From Segatella cerevisiae (GTDB lineage: Bacteria; Bacteroidota; Bacteroidia; Bacteroidales; Bacteroidaceae), in NCBI RefSeq assembly GCF_024054555.1, contig NZ_JAMXLY010000001.1:124001-188000 (forward strand): a stretch of 64,000 bases of DNA. Direction: 5' to 3'. Positions 55,187 to 64,000 of the stretch are shown here, piece after piece. Made by a program: the position numbers and the translations under genes. The notes beneath the pieces are model-generated. The model had not been told where the DNA came from. It saw only the letters and a program-made list of their open reading frames with translations, and made no database searches. Position 1 is the stretch's first letter. The number at the start of each line of letters is the position of its first letter.

Positions 55187-56071
55187 ATGCTTTCTATTTA
55201 TCTCATTATTGTCTATATCGCACTGGTCATCTGGAAAAAGAGCAGAAAACTGGCTCTCTATTTTCTACCTTGGGCGATCTTCGGTGTGAGTTATGACATG
55301 ATGCGACTCTGCCCGAATTACAAAGTGAGTCCCATTGACGTCGGACACCTTTATGATCTGGAGAAGTCCTTCTTCGGAATAGCTGCCAGTGGCATGGAAG
55401 AAATCCACAAAGCCGCAGAAGTTTGCAAAGGTTCTGCCGAAGCCATCTATGACAGTGGAGTCCTTATCCCGGGAGAATACTTTGCAATCCATCACACGGC
55501 ATGTCTGGATTTTCTTTCCGGTTTATTCTATCTATGTTGGGTCCCCGTTCCTTTGGCTTTTGCCTTCTATCTGTTTTTCAGGAAACAGTACCAATGGTGT
55601 CTGAAATTCTCGTGGTCTTTTCTATTCGTCAATGTTTTAGGATTTATCATATATTATATCCACCCTGCTACCCCACCTTGGTATGTCATGAACTATGGTT
55701 TCCATGCCTTCCTCAACACGCCGGGAAATGTCGGTGGCCTGGGGCGTTGGGATACGCTGACCGGCCTCCCTCTGTTTCATCTGATCTACGGAGAGAATGC
55801 CAACGTATTTGCAGCTGTCCCCAGTCTGCATGCAGCATATATGCTCATTACGACCTATTATGCCATTCGCAGTCATAAACCGTGGTACACCGTAACACTG
55901 TTTGCGATCATCTGCATGGGTATATGGTTCACAGCAGTCTATGCCGGACACCACTATATCATCGATGTCATTCTGGGTATTCTGACAGCCATTGTGGGAC
56001 TGCTCATTACAGAACTCGGCATTTACAGGATTCCCCCACTCAGGAGATTCCTGCAAAGCAGATCGAAATAG
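55187..56071 (+). CDS. PAP2/AUR1-like protein, likely inositol phosphorylceramide synthase
   Basis: A 294-residue protein with about six membrane helices and the lipid phosphatase/phosphotransferase motifs PATPPWY, VPSLHAAY (C2, catalytic His) and AGHHYIIDVILGI (C3). The LHAAY form and length fit the AUR1-like PAP2 group. In Bacteroides such a protein makes inositol phosphorylceramide by moving the inositol head group from phosphatidylinositol to ceramide. It is the last of four genes here. Catalytic residues look intact. Confidence 0.9.
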   Translation: MLSIYLIIVYIALVIWKKSRKLALYFLPWAIFGVSYDMMRLCPNYKVSPIDVGHLYDLEKSFFGIAASGMEEIHKAAEVCKGSAEAIYDSGVLIPGEYFAIHHTACLDFLSGLFYLCWVPVPLAFAFYLFFRKQYQWCLKFSWSFLFVNVLGFIIYYIHPATPPWYVMNYGFHAFLNTPGNVGGLGRWDTLTGLPLFHLIYGENANVFAAVPSLHAAYMLITTYYAIRSHKPWYTVTLFAIICMGIWFTAVYAGHHYIIDVILGILTAIVGLLITELGIYRIPPLRRFLQSRSK

Positions 56072-56086
56072 GAAGTATCAACATAA

Positions 56087-56155
56087 AAGAATCGATGAAC
56101 TTTTCATGAATTATGCACTGGTGATCAGTGATAACAGAAAAGTTCATCGATTCTT
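56087..56155. terminator. Perfect 19-bp inverted repeat between convergent genes
   Basis: AAGAATCGATGAACTTTTC (56087-56105) and its exact complement (56137-56155), 31 nt apart. An inner stem CACTG/CAGTG (56116-56130) sits in the loop. It lies between the convergent PAP2 and DUF2807 genes and could act as a two-way terminator; the T run is weak on both strands. The rest of the gap to 56341 holds nothing I can assign. Confidence 0.6.
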
Positions 56156-56341
56156 CGTTTCAAGATAAGTGTCTTTCTCGCACCTTGAGAGACATCAGAT
56201 CAATGGTAAAGGTCCATCCTTAGAGGGAAGGGAAAGTCACTGCACCTTTGCCAGAGACACCTTTTCTCCCTTGCACGTATAAGGCAATTGAGCGTCCCTT
56301 AACGTATGCCAACAAGATAGGGATCTCTACCGTATCCGAGT

Positions 56342-57109
56342 TTATTTGACATGGATAGATCCAAGTCCTGAACGGTCTTTCTTGAGATTCTTATAATTCC
56401 CTTTGACCGTGATGCTGCCCATACCGGAGGACAAGAGGTTGACGTCTCCGCCTTTCTGAATATCCAACAGGATATCACCCGTTCCGGACGTCTCTGCGCT
56501 GATAGAGGCCGCTACAATCTGTCTCAATGTAACATCACCGGTACCGGCAGTTTCAACTTTCAGTCGGTTAGCCGAGAGTTTTGTAGCTTCCACGTCACCT
56601 GTCCCAGAAATCTCAACATTAGCGTCACCTTGCAGTTTCACTTCCTTGAAATCGGCATCTCCGGTACCATTGATACTCACATGGAAACTCTTGGCTTGAA
56701 TTCCATTCCGTGCAGTAAAATCTCCGGTACCGTCTATATCCACCCCATTCAGTTGTGGAGAGGTCACATAGACTACAACTCTTTTGCTCTTCCGCAAATT
56801 GAAAAATGAGACTTCGTGTTTCCGCTCGGAAATGACCAAAGTTCCATTAGAGACATTCAGTTTGACGAAGTCCACGGACTTTTTAATGCCGGAGACCTTC
56901 ACAGCAGGAGTTTGACCGGTAGTGTACACCACATCCGCAGTACCCTGAATGCTGATTCTGTTGAAATCACCTAAGTTCAAACTCTTGGTTATCTGCTCAT
57001 CGTCCGATGCTGTTCCGTTGTCATCAGATGTCGATGTCCTCGTTCCCTGGCAAGCTGTAACAGCCAATGCCAAAGGGATCAATAATAAAAGAAATTTTAT
57101 ATTCATCAT
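56342..57109 (-). CDS. DUF2807 (GIN-domain) lipoprotein, GTGD-repeat type
   Basis: A 255-residue protein with a lipobox (AVTAC, Cys about 20) and a single-stranded right-handed beta-helix-like DUF2807 domain. The repeat GTGD recurs at turns (GTGDFT, GTGDAD, GTGDVE, GTGDVT, GTGDIL). It is a paralogue of the upstream gene (8 bp apart), which uses GSGD at the same places. Probably exported. Function unknown. Confidence 0.87.
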   Translation of the reverse strand: MMNIKFLLLLIPLALAVTACQGTRTSTSDDNGTASDDEQITKSLNLGDFNRISIQGTADVVYTTGQTPAVKVSGIKKSVDFVKLNVSNGTLVISERKHEVSFFNLRKSKRVVVYVTSPQLNGVDIDGTGDFTARNGIQAKSFHVSINGTGDADFKEVKLQGDANVEISGTGDVEATKLSANRLKVETAGTGDVTLRQIVAASISAETSGTGDILLDIQKGGDVNLLSSGMGSITVKGNYKNLKKDRSGLGSIHVK

Positions 57110-57117
57110 TGCTCGTT

Positions 57118-57876
57118 TTATTTAGTTCTATTAATAATCAGATCACCAGACCCCGACTTATCCTGGGACAGATGATTGAAAGTCCCGTTGACCTTCAGGT
57201 CTCCACTGCCCGATAAATCGGCCTCAACTTCATCCCCTTTGAGGAAATCCAGTATGACATCACCGCTGCCTGAGAGAGATGCCAAAGTCTTGAGAGATTG
57301 GACATTCCGATAAATAGCATCCCCGCTGCCATCACATTCAGCAGAAAGGTATGAAGCGGTCAGATTGGACATCTTCAGGTCACCGCTTCCCGAGAGTTCG
57401 GATTTACAACTGTCACAGACTACTTTTCCGAACAGGATGTCTCCACTTCCTACAAGGTCGACATCCAGGTTGTCGGTATCAATATTTCCCTTCGAATAGA
57501 AATCGCCTGATCCAATAAGGCTCACACCCAACAAGTCGGGGGAAGACACATAAATCTTTACGCCCTCATTATAGGAAAAAAAGTCTATATTCAAACGATG
57601 GTCTTCTATTTCCGATAACTCCAGCGTACCGTCGTCAGACACATCCGCCTTGACGAGTGGCAAACTCTCTTTCGGTCCTACGACCTTGACAGACCAGGTG
57701 CTGTCCTGGGTGTAGATCACATCCATAGAACCGTCTACCTGAATACGATTGAACCCCTTGACAGACAGTTGCTTCGAGAACTGTTGGGATCTGCCGGCGT
57801 TCACTCGTACGCCCCGGCAGGAACAGAGTGCAATGATCACCACAGCCAGCGCCATTAAAAATACATTCTTTTTCAT
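57118..57876 (-). CDS. DUF2807 (GIN-domain) lipoprotein, GSGD-repeat type
   Basis: A 252-residue protein. ATG at 57876 (MKKNVFLMALAVVI) gives a lipobox (IALCSC, Cys about 19); a longer frame from 57927 puts 17 extra residues before the signal peptide. The body has seven GSGD turns (GSGDFY, GSGDIL, GSGDLK, GSGDAI, GSGDVI, GSGDLK, GSGDLI) in the DUF2807 beta helix. Paralogue of the next gene. The two sit between the inositol-lipid genes and the inositol-phosphate synthase, but no link in function is shown. Confidence 0.87.
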   Translation of the reverse strand: MKKNVFLMALAVVIIALCSCRGVRVNAGRSQQFSKQLSVKGFNRIQVDGSMDVIYTQDSTWSVKVVGPKESLPLVKADVSDDGTLELSEIEDHRLNIDFFSYNEGVKIYVSSPDLLGVSLIGSGDFYSKGNIDTDNLDVDLVGSGDILFGKVVCDSCKSELSGSGDLKMSNLTASYLSAECDGSGDAIYRNVQSLKTLASLSGSGDVILDFLKGDEVEADLSGSGDLKVNGTFNHLSQDKSGSGDLIINRTK

Positions 57877-58004
57877 CTTTATCTTGTTAATTAACTTTCT
57901 ACCTATTAGACGCTGCTTCCTGACCAAAAGTTGCAGAAAAGACCAACAAACAATTTTTTTGTGGTCTTTTCTCTAAATATTCTTCGTAAAATGCGGTAAA
58001 GCGG

Positions 58005-59315
58005 TCAATCTATTTCCTCATCAGGGTCATAACCTCCCATCTCACGAATGGCATTTTTCAGCATGACGTACTGGTCAAAGAGATTATTGACAGCATCTTC
58101 GCCCTTTGTAAAATCATGCATAGGACTCTTGAAGAAGAAACCCAGGAACCGCTGTATGCCATAACGGCCGTCACGTGCTGCAAGATCCATGAGCAATGTG
58201 AGGTCCAGAAGTAAAGGAGCAGCAAGAATGGAATCCCGGCACAGGAAGTTGATCTTTATCTGCATGGGATACCCCATCCAACCGAAGATATCAATATTGT
58301 CCCACCCTTCCTTATTGTCATTGCGTGGCGGATAATAATTGATGCGGACCTTATGATAGATATGCCCATAGAGGTCAGGCTGGTCATCCTTTTTCAGGAT
58401 TGTCTCCAAGGTCGAAAGTTTGCTGACCTCCTTTGTCCTGAAATTAGCAGGTTCATCGAGGACCAGTCCGTCCCTGTTACCCAGGATATTCGTGGAGAAC
58501 CAGCCATTCAGCCCAAGATTTCTGACCTTCAGGATAGGCGCAAAACCTGATTTCACCAACGTCTGCCCTGTCTTGAAGTCTTTGCCTGCGATAGGCATTT
58601 TCACTTTTTCGGCCAACTCCCACATTGCTGGTATGTCCACCGTCGTATTAGGAGCGCCCATAATGAAAGGAGCGCCCTCTGTCAGTGCAGCATAAGCATA
58701 GCACATGGAAGGAGCGACATGCTCGCGGTCATCTGCTTTCATTGCCTGTTCCAAACTTTCCAATGACCCATGCACGTCTTCGTCATAAGGCACATAGATC
58801 TCTGTAGAGGCTGCCCAGATCACCACGATCCTGGAACAGTTGTTTTTCTCCTTGAACGTCCGGATGTCAGCCTTCAAAGCCTCCACCATTTCCCAACGGC
58901 TCTTACAGTCTTTCACGTTGTCTCCGTCTATACGCTTGGCGTAGTTCTTGTCGAAAGCAGCTTTCATTGGCACGATTTTCTCCAATTCATCCCTGACCGG
59001 CTCAATGTCCTTTGCTTTCAACACTTCTGCGTAGACTGCTGCCTGATACGCATTTTGAGGATAGACGTCCCATGTTCCGAAGACGATATCGTCAAGACGG
59101 ACCAAGGGAACGATGTCTCCATAGTGAAGATATTTCTTATCAGGGCCCTTACCAACACGTATTTTGTCATACTGGGTCATGGAACCTATCGGTTTGGCAA
59201 GTCCCTTTCGTACCATCAAGACTCCAGTCATAAAGGTTGTGGACACTGCCCCACAACCGACGACTAAAATACCTAATTTTCCTGTCACAGGTTTCAGATT
59301 AGTCACTTTTTTCAT
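58005..59315 (-). CDS. ino1: Myo-inositol-phosphate synthase
   Basis: A 436-residue enzyme that turns glucose 6-phosphate into inositol 3-phosphate with bound NAD. Motifs: the N-terminal Rossmann segment GILVVGCGAVSTTFMTG, IVVIWAASTEIY in the middle, PNTTVDIPAMWELAEK, and the lysine-rich catalytic part IAGKDFKTGQTLVKSGFAP (shown as GKDFKTGQT and PMQIKINFLCRDSILAAP). It provides inositol for the lipid genes 53249-56071. It is convergent with them rather than in the same operon. A minus-strand TACATTTG box lies at 59359-59366. Confidence 0.95.
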   Translation of the reverse strand: MKKVTNLKPVTGKLGILVVGCGAVSTTFMTGVLMVRKGLAKPIGSMTQYDKIRVGKGPDKKYLHYGDIVPLVRLDDIVFGTWDVYPQNAYQAAVYAEVLKAKDIEPVRDELEKIVPMKAAFDKNYAKRIDGDNVKDCKSRWEMVEALKADIRTFKEKNNCSRIVVIWAASTEIYVPYDEDVHGSLESLEQAMKADDREHVAPSMCYAYAALTEGAPFIMGAPNTTVDIPAMWELAEKVKMPIAGKDFKTGQTLVKSGFAPILKVRNLGLNGWFSTNILGNRDGLVLDEPANFRTKEVSKLSTLETILKKDDQPDLYGHIYHKVRINYYPPRNDNKEGWDNIDIFGWMGYPMQIKINFLCRDSILAAPLLLDLTLLMDLAARDGRYGIQRFLGFFFKSPMHDFTKGEDAVNNLFDQYVMLKNAIREMGGYDPDEEID

Positions 59316-59986
59316 GTTTTTTCTTTTTATTAAGTCTATTAAATATTAAAAAATTGAACAAATGTAATTGAATTAATTCGATTCGAAAAACTTTTTAAGC
59401 TTTATTTGTATTTTGGCGAATTAATGAACAATTGACATCCCTTAAACGGCTATCAAATCCGTTTTCAATTCATTTCCCCTATTCCGGACAAGTCATTTGA
59501 TCACCCCTCACCATAAAACCTATGAGAAACAAGAAGATGAAGTATTGAAAAGGAGAGGATCAAAGATCATGATCAGAACTCAAATTATCTACAAAAAGTC
59601 GATTGGAAATTTTGCATATATGACGAAATTGGTTAACTTTGCAGTTGACAGATTTCATGCTGCCGGAACTGATTTCTACAAGAGACCGGACAGAAGAGTT
59701 CACACTGAAATCCTTTCGTAAAAATATTCAAATGGTATTGTGCAAAAGGACTTTCTATCCTTCCTAAGGTAGATTTCTCAGGACTACCGCACAAGTTTCA
59801 CCTGCATGTTTTGTCTTGTTTTTGATTTGAAACAGGAATGACTTGCTGAGAAAACTCTATGCCGTGTCAGAAGGTAAAAGGATAACGAAGGGAAATATAT
59901 CGTTTGGCAATAACCGAATCTGTCTGAAGCAGAAAAGCTTTGAACTAGAATTTATTTTAAAAGACAATAGAATAAGGACAGGAAAT
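59316..59986. other. Divergent intergenic region with two promoters
   Basis: No supported gene in 671 bases. Minus strand: TACATTTG at 59359-59366, a likely -7 box for the inositol-phosphate synthase. Plus strand: TTTG at 59611-59614 and TAACTTTG at 59634-59641, exactly 19 bp apart, a strong Bacteroidetes promoter. This would give the activase gene an untranslated leader of about 340 nt. A 74-codon frame at 59497-59721 lies over the promoter and is rejected. Confidence 0.6.
59611..59641 (+). promoter_or_regulatory. Bacteroidetes promoter (TTTG-N19-TAACTTTG) of the activase gene
   Basis: Both boxes match the consensus with ideal spacing. Transcription is expected near 59648, about 340 nt upstream of the ATG at 59987, so the leader is unusually long. 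Confidence 0.75.
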
Positions 59987-62900
59987 ATGAAGAATGACTT
60001 CTACAGAATAGGCCTTGATGTAGGTTCAACAACTGCAAAGATAGCTGTTTTAGACCAGAATGACAAACTCGTATATTCGCGTTATGAACGACATAACGCG
60101 CATGTGGGGGAATGTGTCCGGTCTTATTTCGTCGACTTGCAGAAAAAAATCGGCGATCAGCCTTTGAGACTTTGCGTGACCGGTTCTGTAGGAATGTCCA
60201 CAGCAGAGCAATTGCAGATCCCTTTCGTTCAGGAAGTAGTAGCTGCAACTGTCTTTGCCAAACAGCGTTATCCTCAAGCCAAAGCCCTCATTGACATCGG
60301 TGGGGAAGACGCGAAAGTAGTCTTCTTCAACGGGAAAAATATGGAACTGCGCATGAACGGCAATTGCGCAGGCGGCACTGGCGCTTTCCTTGACCAGATG
60401 TCTGTCTTGATGGGCGTTGACAACAAGACCATGAGTGATCTGGGATTGAAGGCTACTCATATCTATCCGATGGCTGCCCGCTGCGGTGTGTTCGCCAAGA
60501 CGGATATCCAGAACCTCATGAGCCGTGACCTGCCCAAAACTGATATTGCCGCAAGTATATTCCATTCCGTAGCCGTACAGACTGTCGTCACACTGTCACA
60601 CGGGTGCTCTTTCAACTCCCCGATATTGCTTTGCGGCGGTCCTTTGTCTTTCTTGCCGGCACTGCAAAAAGCCTTTGCCGACTACCTCCATATGGATGTC
60701 CGAAAGGATTTCATCATTACGGAAAACGGACAACTCATACCGGCATTGGGGTGCGCCATCCGTTCCGGCAAAGCTGATACGAAAGAAGACGAGGGCAAGA
60801 CGACAACGCTGGCCCAACTGATCCTGAGGATGGATACACATACCATGCCGAAATGGAAGAGTACGCTCCAACCTCTTTTCAAAAACGAGAAAGAGCATCA
60901 GGACTGGCTCGACTCCAAGAGACGCTATGCCATCCCTATAAGACCTTTATCCAAGGGCAAACAGAAAGTGGTGATCGGCATAGATTCAGGTTCTACGACA
61001 ACTAAGATCGTTGCCGTCAAAGTCCCTTCCGATAAGGCAGCCGATTCCTCCAAGAATTTGGAAATCGTGTTCACAGACTACCGCCCCAACCTCGGAGACC
61101 CGATCAAAGCTGTAGCTGAAGGGCTGCAGAGCCTTCAGGAAAAGGCAGAGACTGCCGGAGCGGAACTCGAGATCATGGGCAGTTGCTCTACCGGATATGG
61201 CGAAGAACTGATCAAGACGGCATTCAACCTAGACAGCGGTATCATTGAAACGATGGCCCACTATCGCGCTGCTGCGCAAATGAGGCCTGACGTATCTTTC
61301 ATCCTCGACATCGGCGGTCAGGACATGAAAGCCATATTCGTAGAAAAAGGCGCCGTTGTCAGAATGGAACTCAATGAGTCCTGTTCTTCAGGATGCGGCA
61401 CATTTATCCAGACTTTCGCCAGCAGCCTCGGTTATTCTGTGCAAGACTTCGCACAACTGGCTTGCCAGGCAGATGCGCCCTGTGACCTCGGCACACGTTG
61501 TACGGTATTCATGAACTCGAAAGTCAAACAGGTCCTTCGGGAAGGCGCATCTATCGCAGACATCTCCGCCGGAATATCCTATTCTGTAGTGAAGAACTGT
61601 CTCTATAAAGTATTAAAACTCCACGGCAACGAAAAACCTGAAGGCGAGATCGTCGTCCAGGGAGGCACCATGAGGAATGATGCCGTCGTCCGGGCTTTCG
61701 AGTTGCTTACAGGCGCAAATGTTTCCCGCAGCAATATGCCTGAACTGATGGGAGCTTTCGGGTGTGCCCTGCATGCCCTTTCGGGAATCCGGAATGTACA
61801 GGAGACACAGGGTAGGGCCATAGCGGAACTGGTAGAAAGATCGTCTTACGAGACGCGTCAACTGCGTTGCCACGGCTGCGAGAATCAATGCTACGTGAGC
61901 ATGTATACGTTCAAAGGCGGCAACAAATTCTATAGCGGCAATAAATGTGAACGTATTTTCAACAATCATGGCAAGAGCAAAGAGAAGGGAGAAAACATCT
62001 ACATCTTCAAATATCATCAACTCTTTGACCGGCCTACAGAACCTGTACCTGAAACAACAGGCACAGCGCCTAGAAAGATAGGCATCCCCCGGATCCTCAA
62101 CATGTATGAAGACTATCCTTTCTGGAATGCTTTGCTCAGAAACGCCGGATTCACCGTTGTGTTGTCGTCGCCTTCTACCTTCTACCATTATGAAGGAGCC
62201 CTGAATACCGTCATGGCAGACAACATCTGTTTTCCTGCAAAACTCGTCCATTCTCACATTGCGGAACTGGAGGGAAACAAAAGCCTTGAACGCATATTTA
62301 TGCCTTATGTCGTCTATGAGCATAATGATGACAAACGGACGATCAATTCCTACAACTGCCCCATTGTCTCAGGCTACTCTGACGTCATCCGCGCAGCTAT
62401 GGAGCCCCAAATACCTATAGACTCCCCGGTCATCAATTTTTCAGACATCAAACTCCTGGAGAGGGAGATCATTGCTTACCTCAAGACGCTGGGTGTCTCC
62501 AAGAGCAGAGCAAAGAGCGCTTTCACTGCAGCCTTGGCTGCTGAAAAAGAATATACGACTGCCCTCACTCAAGAGGTTAAAGACATTCTTGACCGAAGTC
62601 AGCAAGCCGGTCATCTGACTATCGTCCTTGCAGGCCGCCCTTACCATACAGACCCTCTCATCCAGCACAAACTATCGGAAATGGTCGCATCACTGGGTGT
62701 AGACGTGATCAGTGACGATATCGTCAGGGGCAATGACAAGATCAACAGTGGGGAGACCTATCTGGTGAAGCAATGGGCTTATATGAACCGCATCATCAAG
62801 AGCGGTCAATGGGCTGCCGAGCAGGGGGACCGTGTCCACTTCGTCCAAATGACTTCTTTCGGGTGTGGTCCGGATGCCTTCATCCAAGACGAGATACGCG

Positions 62901-64000
62901 ATATTCTGAGAAGGCATGGCAAACCCTACACTCTGTTGAAGATCGATGATGTCAGCAACATCGGAAGTCTGAAGTTGCGTGTCAGATCTCTTGTGGAAAG
63001 TCTCCGCTTCCATGTGGAACGCCCCAACAATGAACCGTTTGTCACGACACGGGTTTTCAGAAAACCAGATGCCCGAAGAAAGATCCTCGCCCCTTACTTC
63101 ACGGAATACCTCACCCCTATCCTCCGTCCTGTACTGAAACTCATGGGCTATGATGTAGAAGTACTGCCGATGTCCAATCAGGAGAGTGCTGACCTCGGGT
63201 TGAAATATGCCAATAATGAGATCTGTTATCCGGCTACGCTGATCGTGGGTGACATCATCAAGGCATTGAAAAGCGGAAAGTATGATTTGAGGAATACAGC
63301 AGTAGCCATGAGCCAGACCGGAGGGCAATGCAGGGCGACCAACTATGCCGGTCTCATCAAGCGGGCTATGATTGCCAATGGGTTCAAAGACGTGCCTCTC
63401 GTTACACTCGGTGTGACTGCACATGAAGACGGAGGGGAAGAAAACGAGCAAGAAGGATTCGAAATCCATTGGGCCAAATATGCCGCCATCATCGTCAACT
63501 GCCTGCTCTTCGGAGATGCGATCTCTGAAATGTACAACGCTACCATTGTCCGTGAAGACCAACCTGGTATTTCCATGAAACTAAGGGAGAAATACATGGC
63601 TTCGGCAGGAAAATACGTTGAGAGCAATGACCCTAAGGGAATTGTCAGACTGCTGGCAAAGGCCGCCGAAGAATTCGACAGTCATGCCGTTACCAAAGAG
63701 GTGCCGAAAGTGGGAATAGTCGGGGAAATCTTCCTGAAGTTCAATCCTTTCTCACATGAGTTTATCGAGAAACATATCATTTCCAAAGGTATCGAGGTTG
63801 TCCCCCCGCTGCTGACACCGTTCTTCCTACAGGAATTTGTCAACGTGGAAGTCAGAAAGCATCTCCGTCTGACGTGCTCCCGCACACCGGATTTTGTCAT
63901 CAACGGCATCTACCAGGCACTGATCGGCAAGCATATCAACAAGTTTAATAAGGTCGCTTCCAAGTTCCGCTATTTCCGTCCGTTCAGCAATATCTATGAT
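59987..64000 (+). CDS. Acyl-CoA dehydratase activase-related protein, 3' end outside window
   Basis: An open frame of 1338 codons, still open at the window edge, starting after a good ribosome site (AGGACAGGAAAT then ATG). Two BcrAD/BadFG/HgdC-type ATPase domains are visible: GLDVGSTTAKIAVLD near residue 8 with NCAGGTGAFLDQM near 126, and GIDSGSTTTKIVAVK near 331 with SSGCGTFIQTFASS near 470. A cysteine-rich stretch follows (LRCHGCENQCYVSMY near 625), then a DUF2229/dehydratase-like half with LAGRPYHTDPLIQH near 880. The family activates 2-hydroxyacyl-CoA dehydratases through an iron-sulphur cluster and ATP. The very large fused form is known in anaerobes, but its reaction is not. No dehydratase gene is seen in the window. 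Confidence 0.92.
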   Translation, partial: MKNDFYRIGLDVGSTTAKIAVLDQNDKLVYSRYERHNAHVGECVRSYFVDLQKKIGDQPLRLCVTGSVGMSTAEQLQIPFVQEVVAATVFAKQRYPQAKALIDIGGEDAKVVFFNGKNMELRMNGNCAGGTGAFLDQMSVLMGVDNKTMSDLGLKATHIYPMAARCGVFAKTDIQNLMSRDLPKTDIAASIFHSVAVQTVVTLSHGCSFNSPILLCGGPLSFLPALQKAFADYLHMDVRKDFIITENGQLIPALGCAIRSGKADTKEDEGKTTTLAQLILRMDTHTMPKWKSTLQPLFKNEKEHQDWLDSKRRYAIPIRPLSKGKQKVVIGIDSGSTTTKIVAVKVPSDKAADSSKNLEIVFTDYRPNLGDPIKAVAEGLQSLQEKAETAGAELEIMGSCSTGYGEELIKTAFNLDSGIIETMAHYRAAAQMRPDVSFILDIGGQDMKAIFVEKGAVVRMELNESCSSGCGTFIQTFASSLGYSVQDFAQLACQADAPCDLGTRCTVFMNSKVKQVLREGASIADISAGISYSVVKNCLYKVLKLHGNEKPEGEIVVQGGTMRNDAVVRAFELLTGANVSRSNMPELMGAFGCALHALSGIRNVQETQGRAIAELVERSSYETRQLRCHGCENQCYVSMYTFKGGNKFYSGNKCERIFNNHGKSKEKGENIYIFKYHQLFDRPTEPVPETTGTAPRKIGIPRILNMYEDYPFWNALLRNAGFTVVLSSPSTFYHYEGALNTVMADNICFPAKLVHSHIAELEGNKSLERIFMPYVVYEHNDDKRTINSYNCPIVSGYSDVIRAAMEPQIPIDSPVINFSDIKLLEREIIAYLKTLGVSKSRAKSAFTAALAAEKEYTTALTQEVKDILDRSQQAGHLTIVLAGRPYHTDPLIQHKLSEMVASLGVDVISDDIVRGNDKINSGETYLVKQWAYMNRIIKSGQWAAEQGDRVHFVQMTSFGCGPDAFIQDEIRDILRRHGKPYTLLKIDDVSNIGSLKLRVRSLVESLRFHVERPNNEPFVTTRVFRKPDARRKILAPYFTEYLTPILRPVLKLMGYDVEVLPMSNQESADLGLKYANNEICYPATLIVGDIIKALKSGKYDLRNTAVAMSQTGGQCRATNYAGLIKRAMIANGFKDVPLVTLGVTAHEDGGEENEQEGFEIHWAKYAAIIVNCLLFGDAISEMYNATIVREDQPGISMKLREKYMASAGKYVESNDPKGIVRLLAKAAEEFDSHAVTKEVPKVGIVGEIFLKFNPFSHEFIEKHIISKGIEVVPPLLTPFFLQEFVNVEVRKHLRLTCSRTPDFVINGIYQALIGKHINKFNKVASKFRYFRPFSNIYD

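Noticed and set aside
59497..59721. 74-codon frame before the activase gene
   Set aside because: It runs across the strong TTTG-N19-TAACTTTG promoter and has no motif.
60050..63909. Several minus-strand frames of 70-290 codons at the right edge
   Set aside because: They are shadows of the 1338-codon plus-strand activase gene, whose motifs are clear.

Overview
The window reads as a chromosome segment of a Bacteroidales bacterium, most likely Prevotellaceae. The evidence is repeated promoter boxes of the Bacteroidetes type (TAnnTTTG, two of them with TTTG 19-20 nt upstream), families largely confined to that phylum (DUF4199, DUF6452, DUF6048, DUF4738, DUF4230, DUF5686), a Bacteroides-type inositol-lipid locus, and a PA14-containing GH31 enzyme. 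The assignment rests on recognised families; no database search was run.

Region 1 (1-18.6 kb) is a complete type I-B CRISPR-Cas locus. A very long array (138 repeats and 137 spacers by hand count, 547-9551) is followed on the minus strand by cas6-cas8b1-cas7-cas5-cas3-cas4-cas1-cas2, reading toward the array. The repeat in minus orientation ends in ATTGAAAC, so crRNAs are made from the minus strand and the leader is at 9552 onward. The array lies between two inverted IS256-family transposase genes: a partial copy with one frameshift at the left edge and a heavily decayed relic between leader and cas2. Several spacer groups hit the same coding site in diverged versions of the same phage or plasmid gene.

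Region 2 (18.6-21 kb) is an odd GATC-type restriction island: a DpnI homologue, a protein joining a DpnD/PcfM-like domain to a DpnA-like adenine methylase, and a 45-codon stump of a Dam/DpnM methylase directly upstream. DpnI-type and DpnII-type parts normally exclude each other, which makes this the most unusual gene set here.

Region 3 (21.5-42.8 kb) is core and cell-envelope: a GH18-NodB-GT2 three-domain polysaccharide enzyme, mutS2, SRP RNA followed by a tRNA-like element, a DUF4199/GT2 pair, an envelope protein/Crp regulator cluster, then an overlapping run of dipeptidyl carboxypeptidase, dCMP deaminase, S41 protease and 5-formyl-THF cyclo-ligase, recF with a DciA-like gene, a TPR protein with ribH, and two DUF4230 genes.

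Region 4 (42.8-50.5 kb) is a small glycan-use locus: GH31 (alpha-xylosidase-like, PA14 insert), GH2 (beta-galactosidase-like) and a LacI regulator, then a LuxR-type response regulator. Region 5 (50.5-59.3 kb) has a DUF5686 outer-membrane protein and an inositol-lipid locus (PgpA-like phosphatase, GtrA, CDP-alcohol phosphatidyltransferase, AUR1-like PAP2 protein, and a convergent myo-inositol-phosphate synthase) with two tandem DUF2807 proteins between. The right edge holds an incomplete, very large acyl-CoA dehydratase activase-type gene (59987 to the edge, 1338 codons open).
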